DNA of 64,000 nucleotides from Flavobacteriaceae bacterium F08102 (GTDB lineage: Bacteria; Bacteroidota; Bacteroidia; Flavobacteriales; Flavobacteriaceae): positions 59,367 through 123,366 of the forward strand of contig JALKAY010000009.1 of the NCBI GenBank assembly GCA_023015935.1. Reading direction: 5' to 3'. The notes beneath the pieces are model-generated. The model did no database searches. It had not been told where the DNA came from and saw only the letters and a list, made by a program, of their open reading frames with translations. Shown piece by piece: positions 36,556 to 44,880 of this stretch. The translations under genes were made by a program, and so were the position numbers. Each line of letters opens with the position of its first letter. Position 1 is the first letter of the stretch.

Positions 36556-37017
36556 CTAAATGGAAATTTGACGATCAATATGTTGATCTAATGAAATAAA
36601 TGTTTCTGTACGAGAAACACCTTTTATGCGTTGAATTTGTTTATTTAACACCTGCATTAAATGTTCATTATCTTTACACTGTAGTTTGACAAAAATGGCA
36701 TAATTTCCAGTTGTATAATGACTTTCAATTACTTCATTAATATCAACTAAACGTTTAATTGCTTCTTTATAGGTACTCGCAGAATCTAAAAAGATTCCTA
36801 CAAAAGCCAAGGTTTTATAACCCAAAACTTTTGGATCAATTATAAACTTTGACCCTTTAAGTAATCCTGATTTTTCTAACTTTTTTAAGCGTTGATGAAT
36901 TGCGGCACCAGAAATACCTACTTCTTTTGCTATACTTAAAATAGGCACTCTTGCATTATTCATCAATCTGTGTAGAATGATTTTATCAATTCCGTCTATG
37001 TGAAGCTCTTTTTTCAG
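36556..37017 (-). CDS. Lrp/AsnC-family regulator, probably with a CTG start
   Basis: Transcriptional regulator of 153 residues if read from the CTG at 37017. The first normal start in frame is the TTG at 36966, but starting there would remove the first helix of the DNA-binding domain. The region between reads LKKELHIDGIDKIILHRL, a standard Lrp N terminus, and is open. The rest is typical: helix-turn-helix ISGAAIHQRLKKLEKSGLL and the C-terminal ligand-binding (RAM) domain. An ATT/ATA start or a base error in the assembly is also possible. It likely responds to an amino acid; which one is not visible. accC lies upstream with a short gap. Confidence 0.82.
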   Translation of the reverse strand: MKKELHIDGIDKIILHRLMNNARVPILSIAKEVGISGAAIHQRLKKLEKSGLLKGSKFIIDPKVLGYKTLAFVGIFLDSASTYKEAIKRLVDINEVIESHYTTGNYAIFVKLQCKDNEHLMQVLNKQIQRIKGVSRTETFISLDQHIDRQISI

Positions 37018-37042
37018 TGTATGTGATTATTAATTAACCGCG

Positions 37043-38389
37043 TTACTTCTGCTCTGGCATTTTAAAATCCTCCATAAACTTAGTCGTGTATTTACCCGCC
37101 AAATATTCTGGATGCTCCATTAAAGCTCTGTGAAACGGTATCGTAGTTTTAACTCCTTCTATGACAAATTCATCTAAGGCACGTTTCATTTTGTTAATGG
37201 CTTCCGTTCTTGTTTGGGCTGTGGTAATTAATTTAGCTATCATAGAATCGTAATTTGGCGGTATGACATACCCCGCATACACGTGCGTATCTAACCGTAC
37301 TCCATGTCCTCCTGGCGAATGCAAAGTAGTAATTTTACCTGGCGAAGGCCTAAAATCATTATATGGATCCTCTGCATTGATACGACATTCTATAGAATGT
37401 AGTTTTGGTGTATAATTTTTACCTGAAATTGGCACACCAGCAGCTACCAGAATTTGTTCTTGAATTAAGTCGAAATCAATCACTTGTTCAGTGATTGGAT
37501 GTTCCACTTGAATTCTGGTATTCATTTCCATAAAATAGAAATTCTTATGCTTATCTACCAAAAACTCTACTGTCCCAGCTCCTTCATATTTAATAAACTC
37601 AGCTGCAACTACAGCGGCATCTCCCATTTTTTTACGCAAAGCTGTGGTCATAAACGGAGACGGAGTTTCTTCCGTTAATTTCTGATGACGACGTTGAATT
37701 GAACAATCTCTCTCTGAAAGGTGACAAGCTTTACCAAATGCATCTCCAACGATTTGAATTTCGATATGTCTTGGCTCTTCAATGAGTTTTTCCATATACA
37801 TCCCGTCATTACCAAATGCGGCAGCTGCTTCTTGTCTAGCTGAATCCCATGCTTTTTTGAGATCTTCTTTCTTCCATACGGCACGCATCCCTTTTCCTCC
37901 ACCTCCAGCTGTGGCTTTTAACATTACAGGGAATCCCATTTCCATAGCTAATTTTTCAGTCTCTTCATAAGATTCTAAGATACCGTCTGACCCAGGAATG
38001 GTTGGAACACCCGCCTCTTTCATAGTTGCTTTTGCAGAAGCTTTATCTCCCATACGGTCAATCATTTCTGGCGACGCTCCAATAAATTTTATTCCATGTT
38101 CAGCACAAATTTTTGAAAATTTTGAATTTTCAGCTAAAAATCCATATCCGGGATGAATTGCATCGGCATTGGTTATTTCAGCAGCCGCAATTATATTAGA
38201 TATTTTTAAATAGGATTCGTTACTGGGCGGAGGTCCAATACAAACCGCTTCATCTGCAAATCGCACATGTAGACTTTCTGCATCAGCTGTCGAATAAACG
38301 GCAACTGTTTTTATTCCCATTTCTTTACAGGTTCGAATAATGCGCAAGGCTATTTCACCCCTATTGGCGATTAATATTTTTTTAAACAT
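37043..38389 (-). CDS. accC: Acetyl-CoA carboxylase, biotin carboxylase subunit
   Basis: ATP-dependent carboxylation of biotin on AccB, the first half of malonyl-CoA synthesis. The 448 residues match the bacterial enzyme: [19 protein letters not shown], the glycine-rich ATP loop [27 protein letters not shown] and the late RINAEDP. It lies 17 bases after accB, and fabH is upstream: a fatty-acid-synthesis operon fabH-accB-accC. The carboxyltransferase subunits are not in the window. Confidence 0.97.
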   Translation of the reverse strand: MFKKILIANRGEIALRIIRTCKEMGIKTVAVYSTADAESLHVRFADEAVCIGPPPSNESYLKISNIIAAAEITNADAIHPGYGFLAENSKFSKICAEHGIKFIGASPEMIDRMGDKASAKATMKEAGVPTIPGSDGILESYEETEKLAMEMGFPVMLKATAGGGGKGMRAVWKKEDLKKAWDSARQEAAAAFGNDGMYMEKLIEEPRHIEIQIVGDAFGKACHLSERDCSIQRRHQKLTEETPSPFMTTALRKKMGDAAVVAAEFIKYEGAGTVEFLVDKHKNFYFMEMNTRIQVEHPITEQVIDFDLIQEQILVAAGVPISGKNYTPKLHSIECRINAEDPYNDFRPSPGKITTLHSPGGHGVRLDTHVYAGYVIPPNYDSMIAKLITTAQTRTEAINKMKRALDEFVIEGVKTTIPFHRALMEHPEYLAGKYTTKFMEDFKMPEQK

Positions 38390-38406
38390 ATTTTCTTTCC
38401 TTAGAA

Positions 38407-38868
38407 TTATGATGGGTCCACCAAAAATAATGGTTGATCAAATTCAACGGGTGAAGCGTCGTCCACAAGGATTTTCACAATCTTCCCTGAAACTTCAGAT
38501 TCAATTTCGTTGAATAATTTCATTGCTTCAATAATACATACAGTATCTCCTGCTTTAATGGTACTACCAACTTCTACAAATAGTGGTTTATCTGGTGCAG
38601 GACGTCTATAGAATGTTCCAATAATAGGAGATTTAATAAGGATGTGCTTGTCGTTTGCACTTTCCTCTACCGGTGTTGCAGGTACGGCAGCTGGTACAGG
38701 TGCTACTGTAGGTACAGGTGCCAAAGGAGCTTGTTGTACAATCGTAGTTTCTGTTTTTTCTGAACCCGTTTTAATGGTAACTTTTACATCATCCATTTCT
38801 AGTTTCACTTCACTAGCGCCAGATTTAGCAACAAATTTAATTAAGTTTTGAATGTCTTTTAAATCCAT
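38407..38868 (-). CDS. accB: Biotin carboxyl carrier protein of acetyl-CoA carboxylase
   Basis: Carries the biotin that shuttles carboxyl groups; 153 residues. The N-terminal part ([19 protein letters not shown]) is the dimerisation region; a Pro/Ala/Val-rich hinge (about 46-68) follows; the C-terminal biotinyl domain has [10 protein letters not shown] with Lys117 as the attachment site. It lies between fabH and accC with short gaps (15 and 17 bases). Confidence 0.97.
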   Translation of the reverse strand: MDLKDIQNLIKFVAKSGASEVKLEMDDVKVTIKTGSEKTETTIVQQAPLAPVPTVAPVPAAVPATPVEESANDKHILIKSPIIGTFYRRPAPDKPLFVEVGSTIKAGDTVCIIEAMKLFNEIESEVSGKIVKILVDDASPVEFDQPLFLVDPS

Positions 38869-38883
38869 TATTTTAATAGTTAG

Positions 38884-39882
38884 TTAGTTCTTAGTATACG
38901 CCCATTTGAGGTAAAGTGCACCCCATGAAAAACCTCCTCCAAAGGCGGCAAAAATAATATTATCTCCTTTTCGGAGTTGATCTTCATAATCGCAAAGTAG
39001 CAAGGGTAATGTAGCGGAGGTTGTATTTCCATATTTTTCAATATTGACCATCACCTTCGTTGCATCCAGCCCCATTCTATTTGCAGTGGCTTCAATAATT
39101 CGCAAATTGGCTTGATGTGGAGCCAACCAATTAACATCATCCTTTGTTAAATTGTTTCTTTCTAATATTTTTTCACTCACATCTGCCATATTAGATACCG
39201 CATACTTAAAAACTGTGCGTCCCTCTTGTCGAACAAAATGTTGTTTCTTCTCAACAGTTTCTGCAGTGGCTGGTAGCATAGAACCTCCAGCGGCGACCTT
39301 TAAGTACTCTCGACCTTGACCATCTGTTCTCAAATATTCATCTTGTACACCTAAACCTTCGTCATTTGGTTCAAACAAAACAGCGCCTGCACCATCCCCA
39401 AAAATAATACATGTAGCTCGATCTGTATAATCAATCATCGATGAATTCATGTCAGCACCAATCAACAATACCTTTTTATACTTACCTGATTCAATATAGC
39501 GAGCTGCTGTACTCATTCCATATAAAAAACTCGAACATGCAGATTCTAAATCAAACGAAAAAGCTTCTGTGGCTCCGATTTGAGAAGCTACAAAAGCGGC
39601 GGTTGAAGCGGCTTGCATGTCTGGTGTTGCGGTTGCAACAATAACAAGCTCTATTTCTTTTGGATCCAATTGCGATTTAGACAATAAATCTTTACAAGCT
39701 TCAATGGCTAAAAATGAAGTTCCTTTTTCAGGTTCTTTTAAAATTCTACGTTCTCGTATTCCTGTTCTGGAAACAATCCATTCGTCATTTGTTTCAACCA
39801 TTGTTTCCAATAATTGATTTGACAAAACGAATTCCGGAAGATATTTACCAACGGCTGTAATCGCGGCAGTGATATTACCCAT
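38884..39882 (-). CDS. fabH: 3-oxoacyl-ACP synthase III (KAS III)
   Basis: Starts fatty-acid chains by condensing an acyl-CoA with malonyl-ACP. The 332 residues show the catalytic Cys116 in ESACSSFLYG, the His in WLAPHQANLRI and the Asn in YGNTTSATLPL. First gene of the fabH-accB-accC group; a terminator just upstream ends the rpmF transcript, so fabH needs its own promoter, which I could not find with confidence. Confidence 0.96.
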   Translation of the reverse strand: MGNITAAITAVGKYLPEFVLSNQLLETMVETNDEWIVSRTGIRERRILKEPEKGTSFLAIEACKDLLSKSQLDPKEIELVIVATATPDMQAASTAAFVASQIGATEAFSFDLESACSSFLYGMSTAARYIESGKYKKVLLIGADMNSSMIDYTDRATCIIFGDGAGAVLFEPNDEGLGVQDEYLRTDGQGREYLKVAAGGSMLPATAETVEKKQHFVRQEGRTVFKYAVSNMADVSEKILERNNLTKDDVNWLAPHQANLRIIEATANRMGLDATKVMVNIEKYGNTTSATLPLLLCDYEDQLRKGDNIIFAAFGGGFSWGALYLKWAYTKN

Positions 39883-39992
39883 ATAATGTGGTTTAAGGAT
39901 AAAATTTCAATAAAAGTGTGTCCAAAGTAATGAAATTTATTTCGGATTTACCCAAAAAAGACATGGTTTTGACACTTTTTAACTAAAAAACA

Positions 39993-40020
39993 CAAAAAAA
40001 ACCCTCAAAACGAGGGTTTT
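39993..40020 (-). terminator. Terminator after rpmF
   Basis: A 9-bp perfect stem (AAAACCCTC at 39998-40006, GAGGGTTTT at 40012-40020) with a 5-nt loop; on the minus strand it runs into further U residues. Confidence 0.88.
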
Positions 40021-40042
40021 ATAAGTTTTGATAAAAAATAAA

Positions 40043-40237
40043 TTATGCTACATTTTCTTCGCTGTCAATCACTATCTGACCGCGGTAGTACAATTTACCT
40101 TCATGCCAATGAGCTCTATGATATAAATGAGCTTCACCCGTTGTAGGATCCACTGCAATTTGAGGAACAGAAGCCTTGTAATGTGTTCTTCTCTTATCTC
40201 TTCTAGTTTTAGAAATTTTTCTCTTAGGATGTGCCAT
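40043..40237 (-). CDS. rpmF: 50S ribosomal protein L32
   Basis: Small 50S subunit protein of 64 residues. The N terminus [20 protein letters not shown] is the family hallmark. No zinc-binding cysteines are present, so it is the Cys-minus form. It overlaps the DUF177 gene by 14 bases, the usual yceD-rpmF pairing, and a terminator follows. Confidence 0.97.
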   Translation of the reverse strand: MAHPKRKISKTRRDKRRTHYKASVPQIAVDPTTGEAHLYHRAHWHEGKLYYRGQIVIDSEENVA

Positions 40238-40769
40238 CTTTTTGCTTTTTATCGGTTATTAGTTCCTTTAATTTATCCCATCTAGGATCAGAACTGATGC
40301 TGTTTATATTTTCTTTTGGTTGTAATTCTTTTAGTTTATCTAAAATTTCAGACTTTAACGTTCCATCTTTAATACCTGGATGCTCCTTTTTTCTCGGCAA
40401 TGCTAAAACGATCATCTCATATATATATTGAGCAACATCAATTTCGTAACTATCGCGTGGAATAATTAGAATTTCCAAATGGTCATTATCAAAAACATCT
40501 CCAAACTTAACAACAAGATCTAATGTAGAATCTATTGGTTGGTCATAGAGTTCATTACTCAAATCACATTGCACCTCAACAGTTCCATTTACACTAAAAT
40601 GCAACTCTAATAAAGTCTCTTGTTTATTTAAGTGCAATACAACATTTGCATTAGCACCTAAAATCTCCTCATAAGGATAAACTTCAAAGAACGAATTATT
40701 TATTTCATACTCAAATTGATGATCTTCATTTTTCAATCCTACAAAAGGAATAATATACGCATTCTTCAT
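40224..40769 (-). CDS. DUF177 (YceD-like) protein
   Basis: A 181-residue protein of the YceD/DUF177 family, linked to 23S rRNA accumulation in other organisms. The mid-region [15 protein letters not shown] corresponds to the conserved core, but the CxxC pairs seen in some members are reduced to a single cysteine. It is rich in acidic residues at the C terminus. It overlaps rpmF by 14 bases and has its own promoter at 40795-40802. Confidence 0.9.
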   Translation of the reverse strand: MKNAYIIPFVGLKNEDHQFEYEINNSFFEVYPYEEILGANANVVLHLNKQETLLELHFSVNGTVEVQCDLSNELYDQPIDSTLDLVVKFGDVFDNDHLEILIIPRDSYEIDVAQYIYEMIVLALPRKKEHPGIKDGTLKSEILDKLKELQPKENINSISSDPRWDKLKELITDKKQKDGTS

Positions 40770-40794
40770 CTCCAGGTTATCAATTTTGAGCGGG

Positions 40795-40802
40795 CAAAGG
40801 TA
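40795..40802 (-). promoter_or_regulatory. -7 element of the DUF177-rpmF promoter
   Basis: On the minus strand TACCTTTG fits TAnnTTTG, 25 bases before the ATG at 40769. Confidence 0.6.
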
Positions 40803-40831
40803 ATAATTTTTTATAATTACTCCTATAAATA

Positions 40832-41872
40832 TTAAGGAGTTATCTCTAATTTATTTTTTTTTAAGGCTAAATTCATCTTACGAGCCCTAAAAATGTCAAT
40901 CGCAGTATACAACGCCTGCCTAAACGATTCGTGATTTGCGATTCCTTTCCCTGCAATTTCATAAGCCGTTCCATGATCTGGCGAAGTGCGTATTCGATTT
41001 AATCCTGCTGTATAATTTACCCCCGCTCCAAAAGACAACGTTTTAAACGGTGCCAACCCTTGGTCGTGATACATTGCCATTACACCATCAAACTTCAAAT
41101 AAGTTTCACTCCCAAAAAAACTGTCCGCCGCATAAGGACCAAAAACCAATTGCCCCTTATCGTATATTTTTTGTATTGTTGGACGCACAATTTCTTCATC
41201 TTCATTTCCAATTACTCCGTGATCACCACAATGTGGATTTAATCCTAAAACGGCTATTTTCGGCTTACTAATATTAAAATCCACCTGTAAAGCATCGTGC
41301 ATAATTTGAATTTTCCGTTCAATCAATGCAGGCTGAATACTTTCTGCAATTTTCTGTACCGGAATATGACCTGTAAAAAGCCCCAATTTTAAGGTATCAC
41401 ACATCAAAATCATCAAGCTTTCACCAGACAAATTGGCTTCCAAAAACTCAGTATGTCCTTGAAATTTAAATTTATCTGACTGAATATTATGTTTATTAAT
41501 AGGAGCTGTTACCAATACATCAACATGTTCCTTTCGCAAGCTTTTAACTGCAGACTCCAACGATTTAAAAGCGTACTTTCCTCCGAGGTCACTTTCAGTT
41601 CCTAGTGCCAAAGCCACCTCTTCACTCCAAACATTGAGCACATTTAATTTACCGGCTTGCACCTTTTCAATCGTTCTAACTTCAAAAGTAGGCACTTCAA
41701 TTTTTGTCGCCTTTTTATATTTTGTTATTAACTTATTAGAGGCAAAAATTACTGGAGTACACAACTCCAACATTCGTTTATCTTGAAATGTTTTCAATAT
41801 GACCTCAATGCCAATACCATTAATATCACCTACCGAGATTCCAACTTTTATTCTATCCGACTTCGTCTTCAT
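40832..41872 (-). CDS. pdxA: 4-hydroxythreonine-4-phosphate dehydrogenase
   Basis: NAD-dependent step in pyridoxal-phosphate synthesis; 346 residues. Recognised by VGISVGDINGIGIEVILK at the N terminus, ALTAPINK-like TAPINKHNI, GLNPHCGDHG and AMYHDQGLAPFK, which supply the zinc-binding histidines. It is divergent from ribE, with a possible promoter at 41898-41905. Confidence 0.96.
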   Translation of the reverse strand: MKTKSDRIKVGISVGDINGIGIEVILKTFQDKRMLELCTPVIFASNKLITKYKKATKIEVPTFEVRTIEKVQAGKLNVLNVWSEEVALALGTESDLGGKYAFKSLESAVKSLRKEHVDVLVTAPINKHNIQSDKFKFQGHTEFLEANLSGESLMILMCDTLKLGLFTGHIPVQKIAESIQPALIERKIQIMHDALQVDFNISKPKIAVLGLNPHCGDHGVIGNEDEEIVRPTIQKIYDKGQLVFGPYAADSFFGSETYLKFDGVMAMYHDQGLAPFKTLSFGAGVNYTAGLNRIRTSPDHGTAYEIAGKGIANHESFRQALYTAIDIFRARKMNLALKKNKLEITP

Positions 41873-41897
41873 TTAATTAATTCCTATTTTTGACACA

Positions 41898-41905
41898 CAA
41901 AAGTA
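41898..41905 (-). promoter_or_regulatory. Possible -7 element of the pdxA promoter
   Basis: On the minus strand TACTTTTG fits TAnnTTTG, 25 bases before the pdxA ATG. No TTG at the right distance was found. Confidence 0.45.
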
Positions 41906-41925
41906 ATCATTAATATCTAAACTAT

Positions 41926-42510
41926 ATGTTTACAGGCATAATAGAAACCCTTGGCATCGTAAGGGGCATTAATCATGATCAAGGAAATATTACCTTTACC
42001 ATTGAAAGCTCTTTAAGCCCCGAACTCAGTGTTGATCAAAGCGTTGCTCATAACGGGGTTTGCCTAACAGTCATCGATGTTCAGGAAACCATGTATAAGG
42101 TCACTGCCATTGCCGAAACGCTAACTAAATCTAATTTAGCAGACCTACGCCTTGGAGACACTGTCAATCTTGAACGTGCAATGATTTTAGGCACACGTTT
42201 AGATGGCCATATTGTTCAAGGACATGTGGATCAAGTGGGGATTTGTACTGGAATAGAATCTGCAAACGGAAGTTGGATTTTTACATTTTCATATACCGAA
42301 AATCAATCCAATGTAACTGTAGAAAAAGGATCAATCACGGTTAATGGAGTCAGCTTAACGGTACTTAATTCTGCAAAGGGCACATTTAGCGTTGCCATAA
42401 TTCCCTATACTTTTGAGCATACGAACTTCAACACGCTACAAATTGGAAATAAAATAAATCTGGAATTTGATATTATTGGAAAATACGTGGCGAGACTCCT
42501 AAAGCGTTAA
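41926..42510 (+). CDS. ribE: Riboflavin synthase, alpha chain
   Basis: Dismutates two 6,7-dimethyl-8-ribityllumazine molecules to riboflavin. The 194 residues contain two lumazine-binding repeats: MFTGIIETLG ... SVAHNGVCLTV (about 1-95) and LDGHIVQGHVDQVG ... SITVNGVSLTVL (about 96-194). Length and both ligand sites are complete. It ends directly against the convergent small gene (stops adjacent at 42510/42511). Confidence 0.96.
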   Translation: MFTGIIETLGIVRGINHDQGNITFTIESSLSPELSVDQSVAHNGVCLTVIDVQETMYKVTAIAETLTKSNLADLRLGDTVNLERAMILGTRLDGHIVQGHVDQVGICTGIESANGSWIFTFSYTENQSNVTVEKGSITVNGVSLTVLNSAKGTFSVAIIPYTFEHTNFNTLQIGNKINLEFDIIGKYVARLLKR

Positions 42511-42699
42511 TTATTCTTTCTTTTTTAACTTCATGTAACCGTATGTTACACCTGCAATAATCATGGCAAAAACACCAGGAATTGGCACTGGGTTTGGAGG
42601 TACAACCCCAGGTTTAGGAGGAGTTCCTTGGGAATAAATAGCACTTGTCACCATCATAAAAACCATGAATAGTATTACCTTGCTGAATTTTTTGTTCAT
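42511..42699 (-). CDS. Mini-protein: signal peptide, Pro-rich segment and PID-CTERM-like tail
   Basis: A 62-residue protein with three parts. Residues 1-24 are a signal peptide ending in SAIYSQ. Residues 26-41 are rich in Pro and Gly (TPPKPGVVPPNPVPIPG). Residues 43-56 form a hydrophobic helix followed by the basic tail MKLKKKE. This layout (Pro-rich motif, helix, basic end) resembles the PID-CTERM sorting signals of Bacteroidota, with PIPG where PIDG is usual. Almost no mature protein lies between the signals. It has its own promoter (42750-42757) and a GGGGA-like sequence before the ATG. Function unknown; it could be a small membrane peptide. Confidence 0.7.
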   Translation of the reverse strand: MNKKFSKVILFMVFMMVTSAIYSQGTPPKPGVVPPNPVPIPGVFAMIIAGVTYGYMKLKKKE

Positions 42700-42749
42700 A
42701 AACTTCCCCTTTTTACTAACTGCTTAACGTAATTATTGCTAATTAATTG

Positions 42750-42757
42750 CAAATATA
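42750..42757 (-). promoter_or_regulatory. -7 element of the mini-protein promoter
   Basis: On the minus strand TATATTTG, predicting a leader of about 45 nt before the ATG at 42699. The nearest TTG is 25 bases further up, slightly outside the usual range. Confidence 0.6.
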
Positions 42758-43052
42758 TAAATTCTTTTTTTAAGATAAACTACAATATCCTACTTTTGGA
42801 GAATTAAAAAACCTTTCGTTTACCCATATTTTAACGGTTATTGAGATTAATTTTGATGAATCAAAAAAAACTGCATTTATAACACGCACAAATAGGTATA
42901 AACTATGGCTCAACTTTTACATAATTAACGCCATCACCCGCTAGCATATTTCATAATTATCCGGAAAATTAGGTCAATTAACACCAAACTTTACACCTTC
43001 AAATTAGTTAAAATAATCAATGATTTTTTATTAATCACAAATTATTTTATTG
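42758..43052. other. Non-coding AT-rich spacer
   Basis: About 295 bases between the mini-protein promoter and the tRNA 3' end. I see no credible coding frame, no strong hairpin and no clear terminator for the tRNA; a weak TGATT/AATCA pairing near 43020-43037 is the only candidate. Confidence 0.5.
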
Positions 43053-43126
43053 TGGACCCAGAAGGGCTCGAACCTTCGACCCCCTGATTATGAGTCAGGT
43101 GCTCTAACCAACTGAGCTATGGGTCC
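43053..43126 (-). tRNA. tRNA with CAT anticodon (Met, or Ile2 if modified)
   Basis: On the minus strand GGACCCA pairs with TGGGTCC; the anticodon stem CCTGA/TCAGG encloses CTCATAA (anticodon CAT); the T-loop is TTCGAGC. The discriminator is A, and CCA is not encoded. The acceptor is fully paired, so it is not the initiator. Elongator tRNA-Met and tRNA-Ile2 cannot be told apart with certainty by eye. Confidence 0.94.
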
Positions 43127-43139
43127 CAAAAATCGTGTG

Positions 43140-43170
43140 CAATATTACCAATAATTTAGAGACTGTACAA
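43140..43170 (-). promoter_or_regulatory. Probable promoter of the CAT-anticodon tRNA
   Basis: On the minus strand: TTG (43168-43170), a 20-nt spacer and TAATATTG (43140-43147), one mismatch to TAnnTTTG. Confidence 0.5.
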
Positions 43171-43188
43171 TAATTAATTCAACAACAT

Positions 43189-44154
43189 TCAAATTTTTCT
43201 TTGCATCAAATCTGTAGCAAATTTGTTTAGCTGCTCTTTTTTACCTTCCGCGATATTTAATTGACGAACATTTTCAGTTGCCAATTGGGTATATTTAGCA
43301 ATTTCTTCCTGAATCAAAATATCAACTTTAACCTTTTTAAACAACTGACGAATAATCTTTATCTTCTCTGTTGAATATTCCGTTTTAGAATACCAATGTA
43401 CAATCGTATTTCGATCAGTGCTATCTACTAAATCTAAGGCCTTCAACAACATATACGTTTTTTTATTACTAATAATGTCTCCAGCGGGTTGTTTTCCAAA
43501 ATTATCCGTACCAAAAACGTCTAAATAATCATCCTGTAATTGAAAAGCCATCCCTAAGTTTAATCCAAACGCATAAATTTGATTCATATCCTCTTCATTT
43601 GCCTCCGCTACAATAGCTCCAAATTTTAGTGCAGCCGCAAGTAAAACAGCCGTTTTTAAACGAATCATATTTAAATAATCAGCTACACTTACTTCAAAAC
43701 TTTGTTCAAAATTAAAGTCATATTGCTGTCCTTCACAAACTTCCAAGGCCGTTTCGTAAAATAACTCATTCAGTTTTTTAAAAACAATTCCTTCATACTT
43801 ATTCAATTGTTGGCAAGCCAAAATGAGAAGGGCATCTCCAGAGAGAATTCCCGTATTTAAATTCCATTTTGTATGAACCGTTTTATGCCCTCTTCTCAAA
43901 GGGGCTTGATCCATAATATCATCGTGAATTAGACTAAAATTATGAAACATCTCTACACAAAGAGCAGCATCTAAGGCTCGAACATACGGCGTTCCAAACA
44001 ATTCACAGGCCATTAATGTCAACGAAGGTCGAATCCGTTTTCCGCCAATATTTAAAATATAGGTAATGGGATCATAAAGATTCTTTGGCTCCTGCTTAAA
44101 GGACAATTGATTGAGGTATGTTTCAATCGCAGTTGTATAACTTTTTATCAACAT
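43189..44154 (-). CDS. Polyprenyl diphosphate synthase (E-isoprenyl type)
   Basis: Condenses isopentenyl diphosphate units into a longer allylic diphosphate; 321 residues. Both Asp-rich motifs are intact: DDIMD at 78-82 and DDYLD at 208-212, with GGKRIRP for diphosphate binding near residue 37. The chain length of the product (geranylgeranyl, octaprenyl or similar) cannot be set from sequence by eye. Candidate roles are carotenoid, quinone or cell-wall lipid precursors. It is divergent from the TetR efflux operon. Confidence 0.94.
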   Translation of the reverse strand: MLIKSYTTAIETYLNQLSFKQEPKNLYDPITYILNIGGKRIRPSLTLMACELFGTPYVRALDAALCVEMFHNFSLIHDDIMDQAPLRRGHKTVHTKWNLNTGILSGDALLILACQQLNKYEGIVFKKLNELFYETALEVCEGQQYDFNFEQSFEVSVADYLNMIRLKTAVLLAAALKFGAIVAEANEEDMNQIYAFGLNLGMAFQLQDDYLDVFGTDNFGKQPAGDIISNKKTYMLLKALDLVDSTDRNTIVHWYSKTEYSTEKIKIIRQLFKKVKVDILIQEEIAKYTQLATENVRQLNIAEGKKEQLNKFATDLMQRKI

Positions 44155-44216
44155 CTAAATTTTTTGTAAAAATAAACTAAAGATTGTGCAGGGTCAATAA
44201 ATTTGCAAAAAACTTT

Positions 44217-44244
44217 GGAAACTTAATATGTTTTTAAAGTTTCC
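44217..44244 (+). promoter_or_regulatory. Probable operator of the efflux operon
   Basis: A perfect 8-bp inverted repeat, GGAAACTT (44217-44224) and AAGTTTCC (44237-44244), with a 12-base centre. It lies directly upstream of the -7 element at 44249, covering the region RNA polymerase must bind. The adjacent TetR protein is the likely ligand-responsive binder. Confidence 0.62.
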
Positions 44245-44248
44245 TGTG

Positions 44249-44256
44249 TATATTTG
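44249..44256 (+). promoter_or_regulatory. -7 element of the tetR-tolC-hlyD-RND promoter
   Basis: TATATTTG, 9 bases before the regulator's ATG at 44266, implying a very short or absent leader. Confidence 0.68.
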
Positions 44257-44265
44257 CGCCGCATT

Positions 44266-44880
44266 ATGAGAGAAAAAATTATTACACAAGCCACCGAGTT
44301 GTTTTTAACCTATGGGTTTAAAAGCGTAACGATGGATGATATTGCGCAACAACTAGGTATGTCAAAAAAAACGATTTATCAATATTTCAAAAATAAAACA
44401 GCCTTAGTAGAAGCCACAACACTTCACTTATTTGAATTTATTTCAAATGGAATCGACGCTATTTGTGCAGTTGAAAAAAATCCTATTGCCGAAATATTTG
44501 AAATAAAACGGTTTGTGATGACCCATCTAAAAAATGAAAAATCATCTCCTCAATACCAATTACAAAAATATTATCCAAAAATATTTAATGCATTAAAGAA
44601 AAATCAAATGCATATAATGAATACGTGTGTCATTGACAATTTAAAAAGAGGAGTAGATGCAGGATTATACCGTGACACTATAAATATCAATTTTATTTCA
44701 CGTCTTTATTTTGGCTGTATGCAAATGCTCAAGGACATTGACCTTTTTCCTCCCCAACAATTTGGTATGAATCATATTATGGAAAATTATATCGAATACC
44801 ACTTACGTGGCATTTGCACAGAAACCGGATTAGAAACACTAAAACAGCACCTTACAAAATACAATATCAATGAAAAGTAA
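44266..44880 (+). CDS. TetR/AcrR-family regulator of the efflux operon
   Basis: Repressor of 204 residues. The N-terminal helix-turn-helix is TELFLTYGFKSVTMDDIAQQ and then MSKKTIYQYFKNKTALV, a strong TetR_N match; the C-terminal part would bind an inducing compound. The start is the ATG at 44266, since the TTG at 44254 lies within the promoter. Its last 11 bases overlap the tolC start, so regulator and pump are one transcript. The inverted repeat at 44217-44244 is its probable operator. Confidence 0.93.
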   Translation: MREKIITQATELFLTYGFKSVTMDDIAQQLGMSKKTIYQYFKNKTALVEATTLHLFEFISNGIDAICAVEKNPIAEIFEIKRFVMTHLKNEKSSPQYQLQKYYPKIFNALKKNQMHIMNTCVIDNLKRGVDAGLYRDTININFISRLYFGCMQMLKDIDLFPPQQFGMNHIMENYIEYHLRGICTETGLETLKQHLTKYNINEK

